46,027 nucleotides of DNA from Candidatus Kerfeldbacteria bacterium. Its GTDB lineage: Bacteria > Patescibacteriota > Patescibacteriia > JACPL01. Below the pieces are notes generated by a model. That model searched no databases and was not told where the DNA came from. It saw nothing but the letters and a program-made list of their open reading frames with translations. Both the position numbers and the translations under genes were made by a program. The first letter of the stretch is position 1, and each line of letters starts with the position of its first letter. This document shows, in pieces, positions 34,965 through 44,896 of this stretch. The DNA lies in NCBI GenBank assembly GCA_016182525.1, contig JACPGL010000005.1, positions 1-46,027 on the forward strand, read 5' to 3'.

Positions 34965-37472
34965 ATGGCACGACGACGAATTCTTCAACGAAAAGCAGGC
35001 AGCGCGGCTTCAGCACTCACGCTGAACGCGCCGATTGCTGCAGCGATCATCCCACAACCGATTGTCGAGGAAATGCAGTCGTCGTATTTGGATTATGCAA
35101 TGTCGGTGATTGTGTCTCGCGCGCTCCCTGATGTGCGTGATGGATTGAAGCCGGTGCATCGACGCATTTTGTATGCGATGTGGACACTTGGGTTAAAGCC
35201 AAATGCAAAGTTTCGTAAGTCGGCAACGGTAACAGGCGAGGTTCTTGGGAAATTTCATCCGCATGGTGATGTTGCGGTGTATGACTCACTTGTCCGCATG
35301 GCACAAGATTTCTCCATGCGCTACCCTTTGATTCATGGTCAGGGGAACTTCGGTTCAATGGATGGCGACGGCGCTGCGGCAATGAGGTATACGGAGTGTA
35401 AACTTTCCAAAATTTCGGAAAACTTACTCACGGATATTGAAAAAGAAACAGTCCTGTTTGTTCCAAATTATGATGGCTCACAAAAAGAGCCAACAGTTCT
35501 ACCCGCTATTCTCCCGAATTTATTATTGAATGGAACCGTTGGCATTGCCGTTGGAATGGCAACAAACATTCCGCCGCATAACCTCACTGAACTTGTCGAT
35601 GCAATCATGCATCTTGCCGATCATCCGCGCGCGAACGTGGAAGATCTCATGACATTCATCAAGGGGCCGGATTTCCCGACAGGCGGCGAGATTTACGATG
35701 CCGAAGAAATTCAGCGCGCCTATGCCACTGGCCGAGGCGCAATCGTGATCCGCGCCAAAACCGAAATTGTTGAAACGAAAAACGGCGACTTTCACATTAT
35801 TGTCACGGAAATTCCGTATCAAGTGAACAAAGCGCTTCTTGTCGAGAAGATTGCCGACCTTGTGCGCGAGAAAAAGATCGACGGCATTCGCGATCTGCGC
35901 GATGAATCCGACAAAGACGGCGTGCGTGTGGTCATCGAGCTCAAGAAAGGGAGCTACCCGCGTAAAATTTTGAACCGCTTGTTCACGCTCACCTCGCTCC
36001 AGACCACGTTCCATGTGAATTTGCTTGCGCTTGTGGACGGGATTCAACCCCGCGTGCTCACGCTCAAGATGATTTTAGAAGAATACTTAAAACACCGCAC
36101 GGATGTTGTGCGTAAACGCACGCAATATGATTTGACCAAAGCGGAAAATCGCGCGCATATTTTGGAGGGATTAAAAATCGCGCTCGTCAAAATTGACGCG
36201 GTGATTGACACGATCAAAAAATCCAAGGATAAAGATGTGGCACGTGAAAATTTGATGAAGAAATTCCGACTGTCGGAATTGCAAGCTATTGCGATCTTGG
36301 AAATGCGCTTGCAGCAACTCGCGAACTTGGAACGATTGAAAGTGCTGCAAGAATTGAAAGAAATGTTGGCGCTCATCGAAGAACTGAAAGGCGTTCTCAA
36401 ATCTCCGGCAAAAATTTTGGCGATCGTAAAAAAAGAACTTGGCGTGCTCAAAGAACAATTCGGCGACGAACGCCGCACGAAAGTGTTCCCCAATCCGGTT
36501 GGCAAGTTTACGCAAGAAGATCTGATCCCGAAAGAATCGACCATTCTCATGGTGACGCGCGACGGATACATCAAGCGCCAGCCGCCCGAAGCGTTTAAGA
36601 CCCAAGGCCGCGGCGGCAAAGGCGTGATTGGCCTCACGACCAAAGAAGAAGACATGGTGGAACACTTCTTCTCCCCGAACACGCACGCCGACATCTTGTT
36701 TTTTACGAGCAAAGGCCGCGTGTTCCAACTCAAAGCGTACGATATCCCTGTTGCGTCGCGCACGGCAAAAGGCCAAGCCCTTGTGAACTTCCTCCAGCTT
36801 GCACCGGAAGAGCGCGTGTCGGCAATCCTCTCGGCTGACGATCTTTCGAGCTACGAAGCGCTCATCATGGTCACCAAAAACGGACTCATCAAACGCGTGG
36901 AAGTGGAAAGCTTCCTCAACGTGCGCAAGTCCGGGTTGATTGCGATTAAACTTAAAGGCGACGATCGTCTGGAATGGATCAAGCCGTCCGAGGGCAAAGA
37001 CGAAGTGCTCTTGATATCGAAGAACGGACAAGCAATTCGCTTTAAGGAGAAAGACATTCGCGTCATGGGACGCGTTGCTACTGGAGTTCGCGGTATGCGT
37101 TTGAAAAACGGCGATGAAATTGTAGGCATGGATTTAGTCACGACCGATGTCCCGTTTGCGAGCCAGCAGGTTTTTGTTGTCATGTCCGAAGGTTTTGGAA
37201 AGCGAACCGGCCTAACGAACTATAAAGTGCAAAATCGGGGCGGGTCGGGCGTGAAAACGGCAAAAATAAGCAAGAAAACAGGAGCGATCATTGCCGGCTT
37301 TATCGTGGCGGATGGCCGAACCGAGCAAGATGTGCTTGTCATCTCGACCAAAGGCCAAGTGATTCGCTTGCCGCTCAAAAGCGTGTCGGTGCATGGCCGC
37401 GCAACGCAAGGCGTACGCCTCATGCGATTCAAAGAGTCGGAGGATCATGTGGCAAACGTGACGCTGCTGTGA
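34965..37472 (+). CDS. gyrA: DNA gyrase subunit A
   Basis: [66 protein letters not shown]; GyrA-box-like QGRGGKG. Confidence 0.97.
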   Translation: MARRRILQRKAGSAASALTLNAPIAAAIIPQPIVEEMQSSYLDYAMSVIVSRALPDVRDGLKPVHRRILYAMWTLGLKPNAKFRKSATVTGEVLGKFHPHGDVAVYDSLVRMAQDFSMRYPLIHGQGNFGSMDGDGAAAMRYTECKLSKISENLLTDIEKETVLFVPNYDGSQKEPTVLPAILPNLLLNGTVGIAVGMATNIPPHNLTELVDAIMHLADHPRANVEDLMTFIKGPDFPTGGEIYDAEEIQRAYATGRGAIVIRAKTEIVETKNGDFHIIVTEIPYQVNKALLVEKIADLVREKKIDGIRDLRDESDKDGVRVVIELKKGSYPRKILNRLFTLTSLQTTFHVNLLALVDGIQPRVLTLKMILEEYLKHRTDVVRKRTQYDLTKAENRAHILEGLKIALVKIDAVIDTIKKSKDKDVARENLMKKFRLSELQAIAILEMRLQQLANLERLKVLQELKEMLALIEELKGVLKSPAKILAIVKKELGVLKEQFGDERRTKVFPNPVGKFTQEDLIPKESTILMVTRDGYIKRQPPEAFKTQGRGGKGVIGLTTKEEDMVEHFFSPNTHADILFFTSKGRVFQLKAYDIPVASRTAKGQALVNFLQLAPEERVSAILSADDLSSYEALIMVTKNGLIKRVEVESFLNVRKSGLIAIKLKGDDRLEWIKPSEGKDEVLLISKNGQAIRFKEKDIRVMGRVATGVRGMRLKNGDEIVGMDLVTTDVPFASQQVFVVMSEGFGKRTGLTNYKVQNRGGSGVKTAKISKKTGAIIAGFIVADGRTEQDVLVISTKGQVIRLPLKSVSVHGRATQGVRLMRFKESEDHVANVTLL

Positions 37473-37479
37473 GGCGATT

Positions 37480-37524
37480 CATGTGGGGATTCCTGCCTAC
37501 CGGCAGGCAGGCACTCCCCACATG
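37480..37524. repeat. Nested palindrome after gyrA (catgtgggga[...cctgcctaccggcaggcagg...]tccccacatg)
   Basis: Outer 10-bp arms and inner member of the cctgcctaccgg(t/c)aggcagg family; may act as a terminator. Confidence 0.8.
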
Positions 37525-37635
37525 AGCCTTGCTAAATCCGATAATGTGTGGTACAGTCTTGAAGATCTTTAAGAATTATTTTATACCCAAACCGAGTCAG
37601 GCTTTGCCTCGCGAGGTTCGGCTCCTCATTACTCT

Positions 37636-37911
37636 ATGAGCGTACCTGGAAAACGACGATCACGTTCGACATCCGGCCGGCGCCGTTCGCATGATGCTCT
37701 CGCGAAACTCAGGCCGCAATCGTGTCCAAAATGTGCTTCTCCCATTCTCCCGCATCACGTCTGCACGAACTGCGGGTACTATCGTGGGCGAAAAGTTCTT
37801 GCGATCGAAAATCCGTTTGCGAAAAAAGCTGAAAAGCGAAAAAAGGAAAAAACTGAAGAGAAAGAAAAAGCTGCATCAAGCGCTCCGGAACAAAAAGTGA
37901 AGGCGTCCTGA
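37636..37911 (+). CDS. rpmF: Ribosomal protein bL32 with extended C-terminal tail
   Basis: MSVPGKRRSRSTSGRRRSHDAL..CPKCASPILPHHVCTNCGYYRGRKVL. Confidence 0.93.
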   Translation: MSVPGKRRSRSTSGRRRSHDALAKLRPQSCPKCASPILPHHVCTNCGYYRGRKVLAIENPFAKKAEKRKKEKTEEKEKAASSAPEQKVKAS

Positions 37912-37923
37912 CCCTGAACCTCC

Positions 37924-38370
37924 ATGTCCAATCGTCACCTTTCACGAACCGTTGCTCTTCAAACACTGTACGAGTGGGATTTCCGTGAAAAGAAAGATGA
38001 TCTTGCCGCACTCCTTGCCGCGAACACGAAAGAGTTTGCGCCGGGCATGGAGGACGAAGGCTTTAGCGGAAAACTCGTGCACAGTGTGCAGGAGCACATC
38101 GTCGAGCTTGATCACACAATCACCGAGTACGCACCCGAGTGGCCGATTGATCAGATCACGGGTGTTGATCGCAATGTGTTGCGCATCGGCATCTATGAGC
38201 TGCTTTTCGACCCCGACATTCCGCCCAAAGTTGCGATTAACGAGTCCATCAAACTCGCAAAAGCGTTTGGCGGCGTTTCATCCGGCAAGTTCGTGAATGG
38301 GGTGCTCGGCAGCATCTTCAAAGACATGCAAAAAGACAACCATCCAAAACTTACAACATTTACAGAATAA
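37924..38370 (+). CDS. nusB: Transcription antitermination factor NusB
   Basis: LQTLYEWDF...[51 protein letters not shown]. Confidence 0.95.
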   Translation: MSNRHLSRTVALQTLYEWDFREKKDDLAALLAANTKEFAPGMEDEGFSGKLVHSVQEHIVELDHTITEYAPEWPIDQITGVDRNVLRIGIYELLFDPDIPPKVAINESIKLAKAFGGVSSGKFVNGVLGSIFKDMQKDNHPKLTTFTE

Positions 38371-38425
38371 TTTTCCTGGTAGGTGTGAGGCAACTGCCTG
38401 ACACGTGCCCGGGACAGTCTCATCT

Positions 38426-39121
38426 ATGGAAAAAGATTTGACCCCGCTTGAACGTCGCTTGGGCGTTACATTTAAGAATCAAGACATGCTGCGCCAAGCT
38501 GTGGTGCATCGTTCGTATTTGAACGAGCATCGCGATTTTGCGCTTGATCACAACGAGCGACTCGAATTTTTGGGCGATGCCGTGCTCGAACTGATCGTCA
38601 CCGAGAACTTGTATCGCAACTACCCGAACCCGGAAGGCGAGCTCACGAACTGGCGCGCCGCGCTCGTGAACAGTCAAATGCTGTCGGTTGCGGCTGCGGC
38701 ATTTGAGCTGGATCACTATCTATATCTTTCACGAGGCGAATCGCAAGATCAGAATTCCAAAGCGCGACAATCCATCTTGGCCAATGCCTTTGAAGCGATT
38801 ATCGGCGCGATCTATCTTGATCATGGATTTGAAACCGCCAAGACGTTCATTGAAGGGTCCATCTTAAAAGAATTGCCGCGGATTTTGGAAAACAAGTTGT
38901 ATCTTGACGCCAAGAGTCGCTTTCAAGAAGCGGCGCAAGAGCATTTGGGCGTCACGCCGACATACGAAGTGCTGGAGGAAACCGGCCCGGATCATGACAA
39001 ACAGTTTGTGGTGGGCGTGTTCATCGGTGAGGAGATGATTGCGCAGGGCGATGGCTCGAGCAAGCACGAAGCGCAATTCAAAGCAGCGGAAAAAGGGCTT
39101 GCCGCGAAAGGCTGGAAATAA
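38426..39121 (+). CDS. rnc: Ribonuclease III
   Basis: NERLEFLGDAVLELIVTENLYRNYPNPEGELT; C-terminal dsRBD. Confidence 0.97.
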   Translation: MEKDLTPLERRLGVTFKNQDMLRQAVVHRSYLNEHRDFALDHNERLEFLGDAVLELIVTENLYRNYPNPEGELTNWRAALVNSQMLSVAAAAFELDHYLYLSRGESQDQNSKARQSILANAFEAIIGAIYLDHGFETAKTFIEGSILKELPRILENKLYLDAKSRFQEAAQEHLGVTPTYEVLEETGPDHDKQFVVGVFIGEEMIAQGDGSSKHEAQFKAAEKGLAAKGWK

Positions 39122-39159
39122 ACAAAAACGAGAACGGATCTCGTTGCTGGAATACAAAC

Positions 39160-41838
39160 ATGTTTCTTCGGAGGATCGAACTTCAAGGATTCAAATCCTT
39201 TGCGCATAAAACAGCGCTTGATTTTTCAAAGAACGTTGTTGCCATTGTTGGCCCGAACGGTTCAGGAAAGTCGAACATCTCTGATGCGATTCGGTGGTGT
39301 TTAGGCGAGCAGAGTTCGAAGCTGTTGCGCGGCAAGCGCTCGCACGATGTGATCTTTTCGGGCAGTGACGTGAAGACGCGCCTCGGATTTGCCGAGGTGA
39401 GTCTGCTTTTTGATAATCGAAAAAAGATATTCCCGCTTGAGAATCCGGAAGTGGAAATCACGCGCCGGATTCATGGAGATGGAGAATCGGAATTTTTTGT
39501 GAATCGCCGGCCGGTACGATTGCACGAGATGATTCTGCTCTTGGCCAGAGCCCGCGTCGGCCAAAAGAGTTACTCGGTGATCGGGCAGGGGATGATCGAT
39601 CACATGATCACCGCAACGCCGCAAGAGCGGAAAGAATTTTTCGATGAAGCAACCGGCGTGAAAGAATTTCAAATCAAGCGCGATCAAGCGGTGAACAAAC
39701 TTCGCCGGTCTCGAGAAAATTTGACGCAAGGGCAAGCGGTGCTCGCCGAAATTACGCCGCGGCTCCGATCGCTCAAGCGCCAAGTGCACCGCTTAGAACA
39801 GCGCGAAGCGAAAGAAAAAGAATTGCGCGAGGCGCAGCGTCAAGCGTACGGGTCGCTCTGGCGCGAAATCGAGTCCCAAACGCATGTCGAGCGCCGCCAT
39901 CTTGCTTCAGAAGAAGGCACACTGGCTGAGAACGAACGGCAGCTTGCGGATGTGCAAGCGCTCTTAACCCACGCATCCAAAGAAAAGGGAAATGTTCAAG
40001 CATTTCACGAATTGCAGCAGGATGAACGTGCGCTTTTGGATGAAAAGAGCATGCTGCTCCAAAAACAGGCCGTGCTGAAAAGCCGCTTGGAAACCGAACA
40101 CGAGCGTGCAGGAGGGACTGACCTTGTGTGGCTCGGCCGCCGGCGCGACCACGTTGCGAAACGCATCGCCTTCGACCGCGAAGAACTGTTTCGGCTCACC
40201 AAAAAACTCAAGGACGTCGATGCGGACACGCTCGTCAAACGCGGCGAGCAAGATCGGATCGTCAAAACTTTCCGCGAGCTTGAATACAAAATGTTGCGGC
40301 TCAAAGAAAGCGAAGACGGTAACGTGCATGAACATCTTACCAAGCGGATTAAAAAATTGTACGCTGAACAAGAAGCGTTTTTGAAACAACTGATCGCGAC
40401 CACAGACATGCAGTCGTTCAAATCTGTGAAACGGCAAGCCGTGCAGCTCACGAAGGAGTTTGCACTCCTTGTGGATGAACTCGAATCGTCCACGGCCTCT
40501 GTCGCCCGTGTGTCCGAACTCCACGCGGTACAAAAAGAACTCGAATCCTTTTCGCGTTCTCGCGATACCGTTGTGGATGAGCTTTCGGCGCTGCAAGTAG
40601 AACAGCAAACCATGAAAGAAAAATGCGCCCTCATTGAACACGAAATTGTGCAACTTGAAAAGGAGCGGCGCGATCTTGATCACGAGATTGATCACGCCGA
40701 AGCGAAAAATGCCGCACGGAGCCGGCAGGATATTGTGCGTCAGGTGGAAGCTGAACATCGCGTGCTTCAAGAATCCATCGAAGCGTTTGAAACGAAACTC
40801 CGTGCGGTGCGTGACAAACTCTCGGACTTTCAACGCGAAGAAGAAAAAAAGCGAAAGCAGATTTTTGCGTGGCAGCATGAGGCGCAGGAGGTGCAGACGA
40901 ACGTGAACCACGTGCAGTCGCGCGTGAATGATATTCGCGTCGAACTTGCGCGTCTGGAAACGCGCCAAGATGATCTTATCGAAGAACTTCGCCACGAAGT
41001 GCCGACCGAATTTATCGCCGAGATTCATGCCTACACTGGGACGCCCGAGATGAATCATTCCGACCTCATGTCGCGCATTCAAAAACTCAAGCACGATCTT
41101 GAACTCATCGGCGGCATTGATCCGGAGACGATTGCCGAATACGAAGAGACATCACAGCGCCATGAATTTTTGTCCACGCAGACAACGGATCTTGAGTCGG
41201 CGTGTGATTCGCTCGAAAAGATTATTGAAGAACTTGACGCGACGATTCGTGATCAGTTCCGCTCCACCTTCCAAAAGATCAACGAGAATTTTCATACCCA
41301 TTTCCGCATGCTGTTTGAAGGCGGACATGCCAAGCTTTCGCTCATTCAAGAGGTGCCAGCGGATGAAACAGAGGAGCAAACACTTGCGTCTCTTGCGCAT
41401 CCCGATGAAAACCTTGACGAAACGCAGCCGGAGGAACCGCGACCCAAACTCGCAACCTCTCGAAAGAAAAAAGTGATCACCGGAATCGAGATTGAAGCCC
41501 AACCCCCAGGCAAGCGACTCAAAACCCCAACCGCGCTTTCGGGCGGCGAAAAAGCGCTCACCGCTATTGCGCTCGTTTCAGCCATTCTCGGGGCCAATCC
41601 CACGCCGTTTGTCGTGCTTGATGAAGTGGAAGCGGCGCTTGACGAAGCGAACTCGCTCCGCTTTGCCGGTATCCTAGAAAAACTGGCGCGACATACCCAG
41701 TTTATTGTGATCACCCACAACCGCGTCACGATGAATGCCTCGGACATTTTGTATGGCGTGACGATGGGGCTGGATGGCGTTTCTAAGGTGCTCTCGGTCA
41801 AGCTCGAAGAAGTGAGCGACAAGGTGATCGGCAAGTAG
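39160..41838 (+). CDS. smc: Chromosome segregation protein SMC (short, no recognisable hinge)
   Basis: LQGFKSFAHKTALDFSKNVVAIVGPNGSGKSNISDAIRWCLGEQ; KINENFHTHFRMLFEGGHAKL; TALSGGEKALTAIALVSAIL; FVVLDEVEAALDEAN. Confidence 0.95.
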   Translation: MFLRRIELQGFKSFAHKTALDFSKNVVAIVGPNGSGKSNISDAIRWCLGEQSSKLLRGKRSHDVIFSGSDVKTRLGFAEVSLLFDNRKKIFPLENPEVEITRRIHGDGESEFFVNRRPVRLHEMILLLARARVGQKSYSVIGQGMIDHMITATPQERKEFFDEATGVKEFQIKRDQAVNKLRRSRENLTQGQAVLAEITPRLRSLKRQVHRLEQREAKEKELREAQRQAYGSLWREIESQTHVERRHLASEEGTLAENERQLADVQALLTHASKEKGNVQAFHELQQDERALLDEKSMLLQKQAVLKSRLETEHERAGGTDLVWLGRRRDHVAKRIAFDREELFRLTKKLKDVDADTLVKRGEQDRIVKTFRELEYKMLRLKESEDGNVHEHLTKRIKKLYAEQEAFLKQLIATTDMQSFKSVKRQAVQLTKEFALLVDELESSTASVARVSELHAVQKELESFSRSRDTVVDELSALQVEQQTMKEKCALIEHEIVQLEKERRDLDHEIDHAEAKNAARSRQDIVRQVEAEHRVLQESIEAFETKLRAVRDKLSDFQREEEKKRKQIFAWQHEAQEVQTNVNHVQSRVNDIRVELARLETRQDDLIEELRHEVPTEFIAEIHAYTGTPEMNHSDLMSRIQKLKHDLELIGGIDPETIAEYEETSQRHEFLSTQTTDLESACDSLEKIIEELDATIRDQFRSTFQKINENFHTHFRMLFEGGHAKLSLIQEVPADETEEQTLASLAHPDENLDETQPEEPRPKLATSRKKKVITGIEIEAQPPGKRLKTPTALSGGEKALTAIALVSAILGANPTPFVVLDEVEAALDEANSLRFAGILEKLARHTQFIVITHNRVTMNASDILYGVTMGLDGVSKVLSVKLEEVSDKVIGK

Positions 41839-41910
41839 CGCGGGCGGATTGACAATTCTCGAGAAATCCCGTAGGATGCTAACGGTTCATTCACTATCAT
41901 CCATTCCTCT

Positions 41911-42249
41911 ATGCTCGTTATTCGACTCTCTCGTATTGGCCGGCGGAATCTTGCGCAGTGGCGCATTGTGCTCCAAGAAAAGACACAGTCCCCAAAGGCA
42001 AAAGCGATCGAACTTCTTGGTCACATGAATCCGCATACGGATCCGCGAACAGTTGTCTTGAAAGAGGATCGCGTAAAGTATTGGCTGTCGCAAGGTGCGC
42101 AACCGTCTCCCACGATTCACAACCTTCTTGTGGATCTTGGAATTTTGAAAACCGAAAAAGTGAAAGCATACAAGGTGAAGAAAAAGGCAAAGACGGAAGG
42201 CGAAGAAGTAAAACCAGAGGCGAAAGCTCCCGAAGCAAAAACTGAATAA
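41911..42249 (+). CDS. rpsP: Ribosomal protein bS16 with charged C-terminal tail
   Basis: MLVIRLSRIGRRNLAQWRIVLQEKTQSPKAKAIELLGHMNPH. Confidence 0.92.
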   Translation: MLVIRLSRIGRRNLAQWRIVLQEKTQSPKAKAIELLGHMNPHTDPRTVVLKEDRVKYWLSQGAQPSPTIHNLLVDLGILKTEKVKAYKVKKKAKTEGEEVKPEAKAPEAKTE

Positions 42250-42403
42250 AACAAGATAGAAAACAAGATCCGTTCTCGTTCCACCAGAACCGATTTTGTT
42301 TTCTTGACACGTCAATCGGTTCTGGTATACTCATTTGTATCACCCTCTCCGTTGTGCAGTCGACAACGAAAGGAGTGACTAGAAGAACATTGACATTCTG
42401 AAC

Positions 42404-42751
42404 ATGGAAAAGGATCAAGAATTTGTTGAATACGTTGTCAAATGTCTTGTCGACAACCCAAGCGCGGTTTCAGCCGAGCGGACGGTCGATGAGATGGGCG
42501 TGCTCATCACGCTCAAGGTCGATCCAAAGGATCTCGGCCAAGTGATTGGCCGCAGCGGTCAGACAGCGAAGAGTCTCCGGACGCTTTTGCGCGTTGTCGG
42601 AGCAAAGAATCAAGCGCGTGTGAATCTCAAGATCTATGAACCGGAAGGTTCGCGTCCTCCGCGAGGCCCACGAGCGGCAATGCCCGCGGCACCGGCAATG
42701 CCGGCGGCCATGGATACCGACGCAACAGGACTTGAAGATCTCAAGCTCTAA
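42404..42751 (+). CDS. KH-domain RNA-binding protein (KhpA-like)
   Basis: DPKDLGQVIGRSGQTAKSLRTLLRVVGAKNQARVNLKIYEPEG. Confidence 0.92.
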   Translation: MEKDQEFVEYVVKCLVDNPSAVSAERTVDEMGVLITLKVDPKDLGQVIGRSGQTAKSLRTLLRVVGAKNQARVNLKIYEPEGSRPPRGPRAAMPAAPAMPAAMDTDATGLEDLKL

Positions 42752-42762
42752 CGATCGTTCAT

Positions 42763-42797
42763 CAGCTCCCCCCGTTTTTCGGGGGGAGTTTTGTTTT
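42763..42797 (+). terminator. Rho-independent terminator
   Basis: agctccccccgtttttcggggggagttttgttttt. Confidence 0.85.
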
Positions 42798-42878
42798 TAG
42801 GGAGAGTATGGTTTAATAGAGGGAGACTCTCCGAGGGGCGGAGAGCGTTCATTTCATCAGAACCCGTGGAGGTTCGTC

Positions 42879-43214
42879 ATGCAGGCAAGTGTGCAGAACA
42901 GAAGTGATTCACTCTGGCACCGTGATCCTCTACTTGGAGGATCTGTCGTGACGGCCATGTGTTCGCTCGCGACATTCTTCGGCGCTCTCACCTGGGGGAC
43001 ATTCATAACCCCGGGACTTCGCGCCCAAGGAATAATGATAGGAACTATCTTCGCTATCATCGTTCTTCGGATGTGGGTCGCGTACTACGAAAGAGCCAAG
43101 GTGTGCTCTACAGAGGAAGGGGGGCGGGCGGGTGAGTTGCTTTTCAACTTCCTTATGACTGGTGGGGGGCTCGTCCTTGCCGTGGTGTTGGTGGGGTTCG
43201 GCAGTCAGGGATGA
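42879..43214 (+). CDS. Small multi-TM hypothetical protein
   Basis: 111 aa, several hydrophobic segments; SD gtggagg upstream. Confidence 0.65.
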   Translation: MQASVQNRSDSLWHRDPLLGGSVVTAMCSLATFFGALTWGTFITPGLRAQGIMIGTIFAIIVLRMWVAYYERAKVCSTEEGGRAGELLFNFLMTGGGLVLAVVLVGFGSQG

Positions 43215-43297
43215 GGGATACCAACGTGGTGAACCGTCGGCATAGGCAACCTATTGCCTAGAGAGGAGAATCTCATGAGCAACCTCGTGAGCAGAGT

Positions 43298-43588
43298 TTG
43301 CCGCTCGGCTCGAGTCCGTGGAGTCGGGCAATCCGCCCTGGGATCGCCGTCGGACTTCTCATGGCGCTCCCCGTAGTTTTCGGAAACCTTGGTCTTGGAG
43401 GCGGGAGTCAGCTGTCGTGGCGTATCGTGTTATTGAGCTTCTGCACGGTTGTCTGCATTTCCGAGTACAGGAGAAGCGAAGCGCTCAAGGAGATGTACTG
43501 GCCGCACATCCGCCAAGGGACGGCCGCGATGTTCACCACATACGCGGTGGTTTCCATCGTGGCGATTGCCCTCATCGCTCGCTCCTAG
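43298..43588 (+). CDS. Small membrane hypothetical protein, possibly frameshifted at the 5' end
   Basis: TM segments IRPGIAVGLLMALPVVFGN; SD-preceded ATG at 43275 is out of frame. Confidence 0.45.
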   Translation: MPLGSSPWSRAIRPGIAVGLLMALPVVFGNLGLGGGSQLSWRIVLLSFCTVVCISEYRRSEALKEMYWPHIRQGTAAMFTTYAVVSIVAIALIARS

Positions 43589-43712
43589 GCGAGCGAGCCG
43601 CGGGTTCGGGCCGGCAGGCGTGTCACCACGACGCGCCGCCGGCCACCCATCCTTCTATTGAAAAGATTCCCACAAAGCGGTATGCTCTGGGTTGATCCAT
43701 AATACTTTCGTC

Positions 43713-44381
43713 ATGACCTTCGATATCCTCACCCTCTTTCCTGAATCGTTTGGCTCGTACTTTGGTGCGAGTATTGTGAAGCGCGCGATTCAGGCAAAAA
43801 AGATTCATATGCGGTTTCACAATTTCCGTGATCTGGCGACGGATAAACATCATACGGTTGACGATGCTCCGTATGGCGGAGGCGCGGGCATGGTGTTAAA
43901 AGTGGAACCAATCTATCGCGCTCTCAAGAAAATTCGTCGAAAGAAACATTCACGCGTCATTTTACTTACGCCGAAAGGAAAAATCTTGAACCAACCGATG
44001 GCGCGTGCGTTTGCGAGATGCGATCAGCTCATCCTCATCTGCGGCCGGTATGAAGGATTCGATGAGCGCGTCCGTGCGTTTGTCGATGAAGAGGTCTCGA
44101 TTGGCAACTACGTGCTGACCGGCGGGGAGCTGGCAGCGATGGTGATCGTGGACGCGGTGGCTCGGCTCATCCCCGGGGTGCTTGGCGATGACGCCTCGTC
44201 CGAGGATGAGTCGTTCCGCGCCGGTGCAGACGATCTTGAATACCCGCACTATACCCGACCAGAGACGTTCACTCCCCGCGGCGGAAAAGCTATGTCCGTC
44301 CCGCCCATCTTGCTTTCCGGTGACCACGCCAAAATCCACGCATGGCGCGAATCCCAGCGAAAAAAACAGGATCCGATCTAA
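43713..44381 (+). CDS. trmD: tRNA (guanine-N1)-methyltransferase
   Basis: MTFDILTLFPESFGSYFGASIVKRA; VDDAPYGGGAGMVLKVEP; ICGRYEGFDERVRAFVDEEVSIGNYVLTGGELA. Confidence 0.97.
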   Translation: MTFDILTLFPESFGSYFGASIVKRAIQAKKIHMRFHNFRDLATDKHHTVDDAPYGGGAGMVLKVEPIYRALKKIRRKKHSRVILLTPKGKILNQPMARAFARCDQLILICGRYEGFDERVRAFVDEEVSIGNYVLTGGELAAMVIVDAVARLIPGVLGDDASSEDESFRAGADDLEYPHYTRPETFTPRGGKAMSVPPILLSGDHAKIHAWRESQRKKQDPI

Positions 44382-44468
44382 AAGGGCTCAAAAAGGTCGG
44401 ATCCAAAAGGGTCGTTTTAGATCCGATCTTGTGGATAGGCTGTGGAGATTTTACTGGCTCCGCTCGTC

Positions 44469-44497
44469 TTGACAAGAGCACAAAGGTTCGCTATAAT
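44469..44497 (+). promoter_or_regulatory. rRNA operon promoter (TTGACA-17-TATAAT)
   Basis: Perfect consensus hexamers and spacing about 400 nt upstream of the 16S gene. Confidence 0.85.
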
Positions 44498-44896
44498 CCC
44501 TGTGCTCTTTTAAGATTCTTCATTTGAAGATCGCACACATTCGTTTTTCGCCAATCTAGAGCCACGACGCACGTCGTGAAGAGAAAACAGCGAAATCAGA
44601 TCCCTCTCGCCTACACATTTCTTGTCTGAATTCGAGAGAGGCATCTCAATGGTTTCCTGTTTTTTCTTCGCCCGGAACACAGGAGTGCGAAACGAAAAAA
44701 GCGAAGAGGTTCATTGACAATCAAATTGTGGTAAGAGGAATCGTTGTATTCCTTTGAGTTCGCTCGGTCGCTCATCAGGGTGACCGAGCAACGGAATGAT
44801 ACACCGTCCCAGAAAATGTATCACAATGGTTGTGTATGATCGGTTCAATCGAACCGACTGCATGATCGGTGTTTGTCTGTAACAAACAGCAAACAT

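Noticed and set aside
36171-37031. 286-aa minus-strand ORF
   Set aside because: Lies antisense inside gyrA; F/H/R-rich translation typical of a shadow frame.
39964-41094. 376-aa minus-strand ORF
   Set aside because: Antisense to smc coiled coil, low-complexity F/H/R-rich translation.
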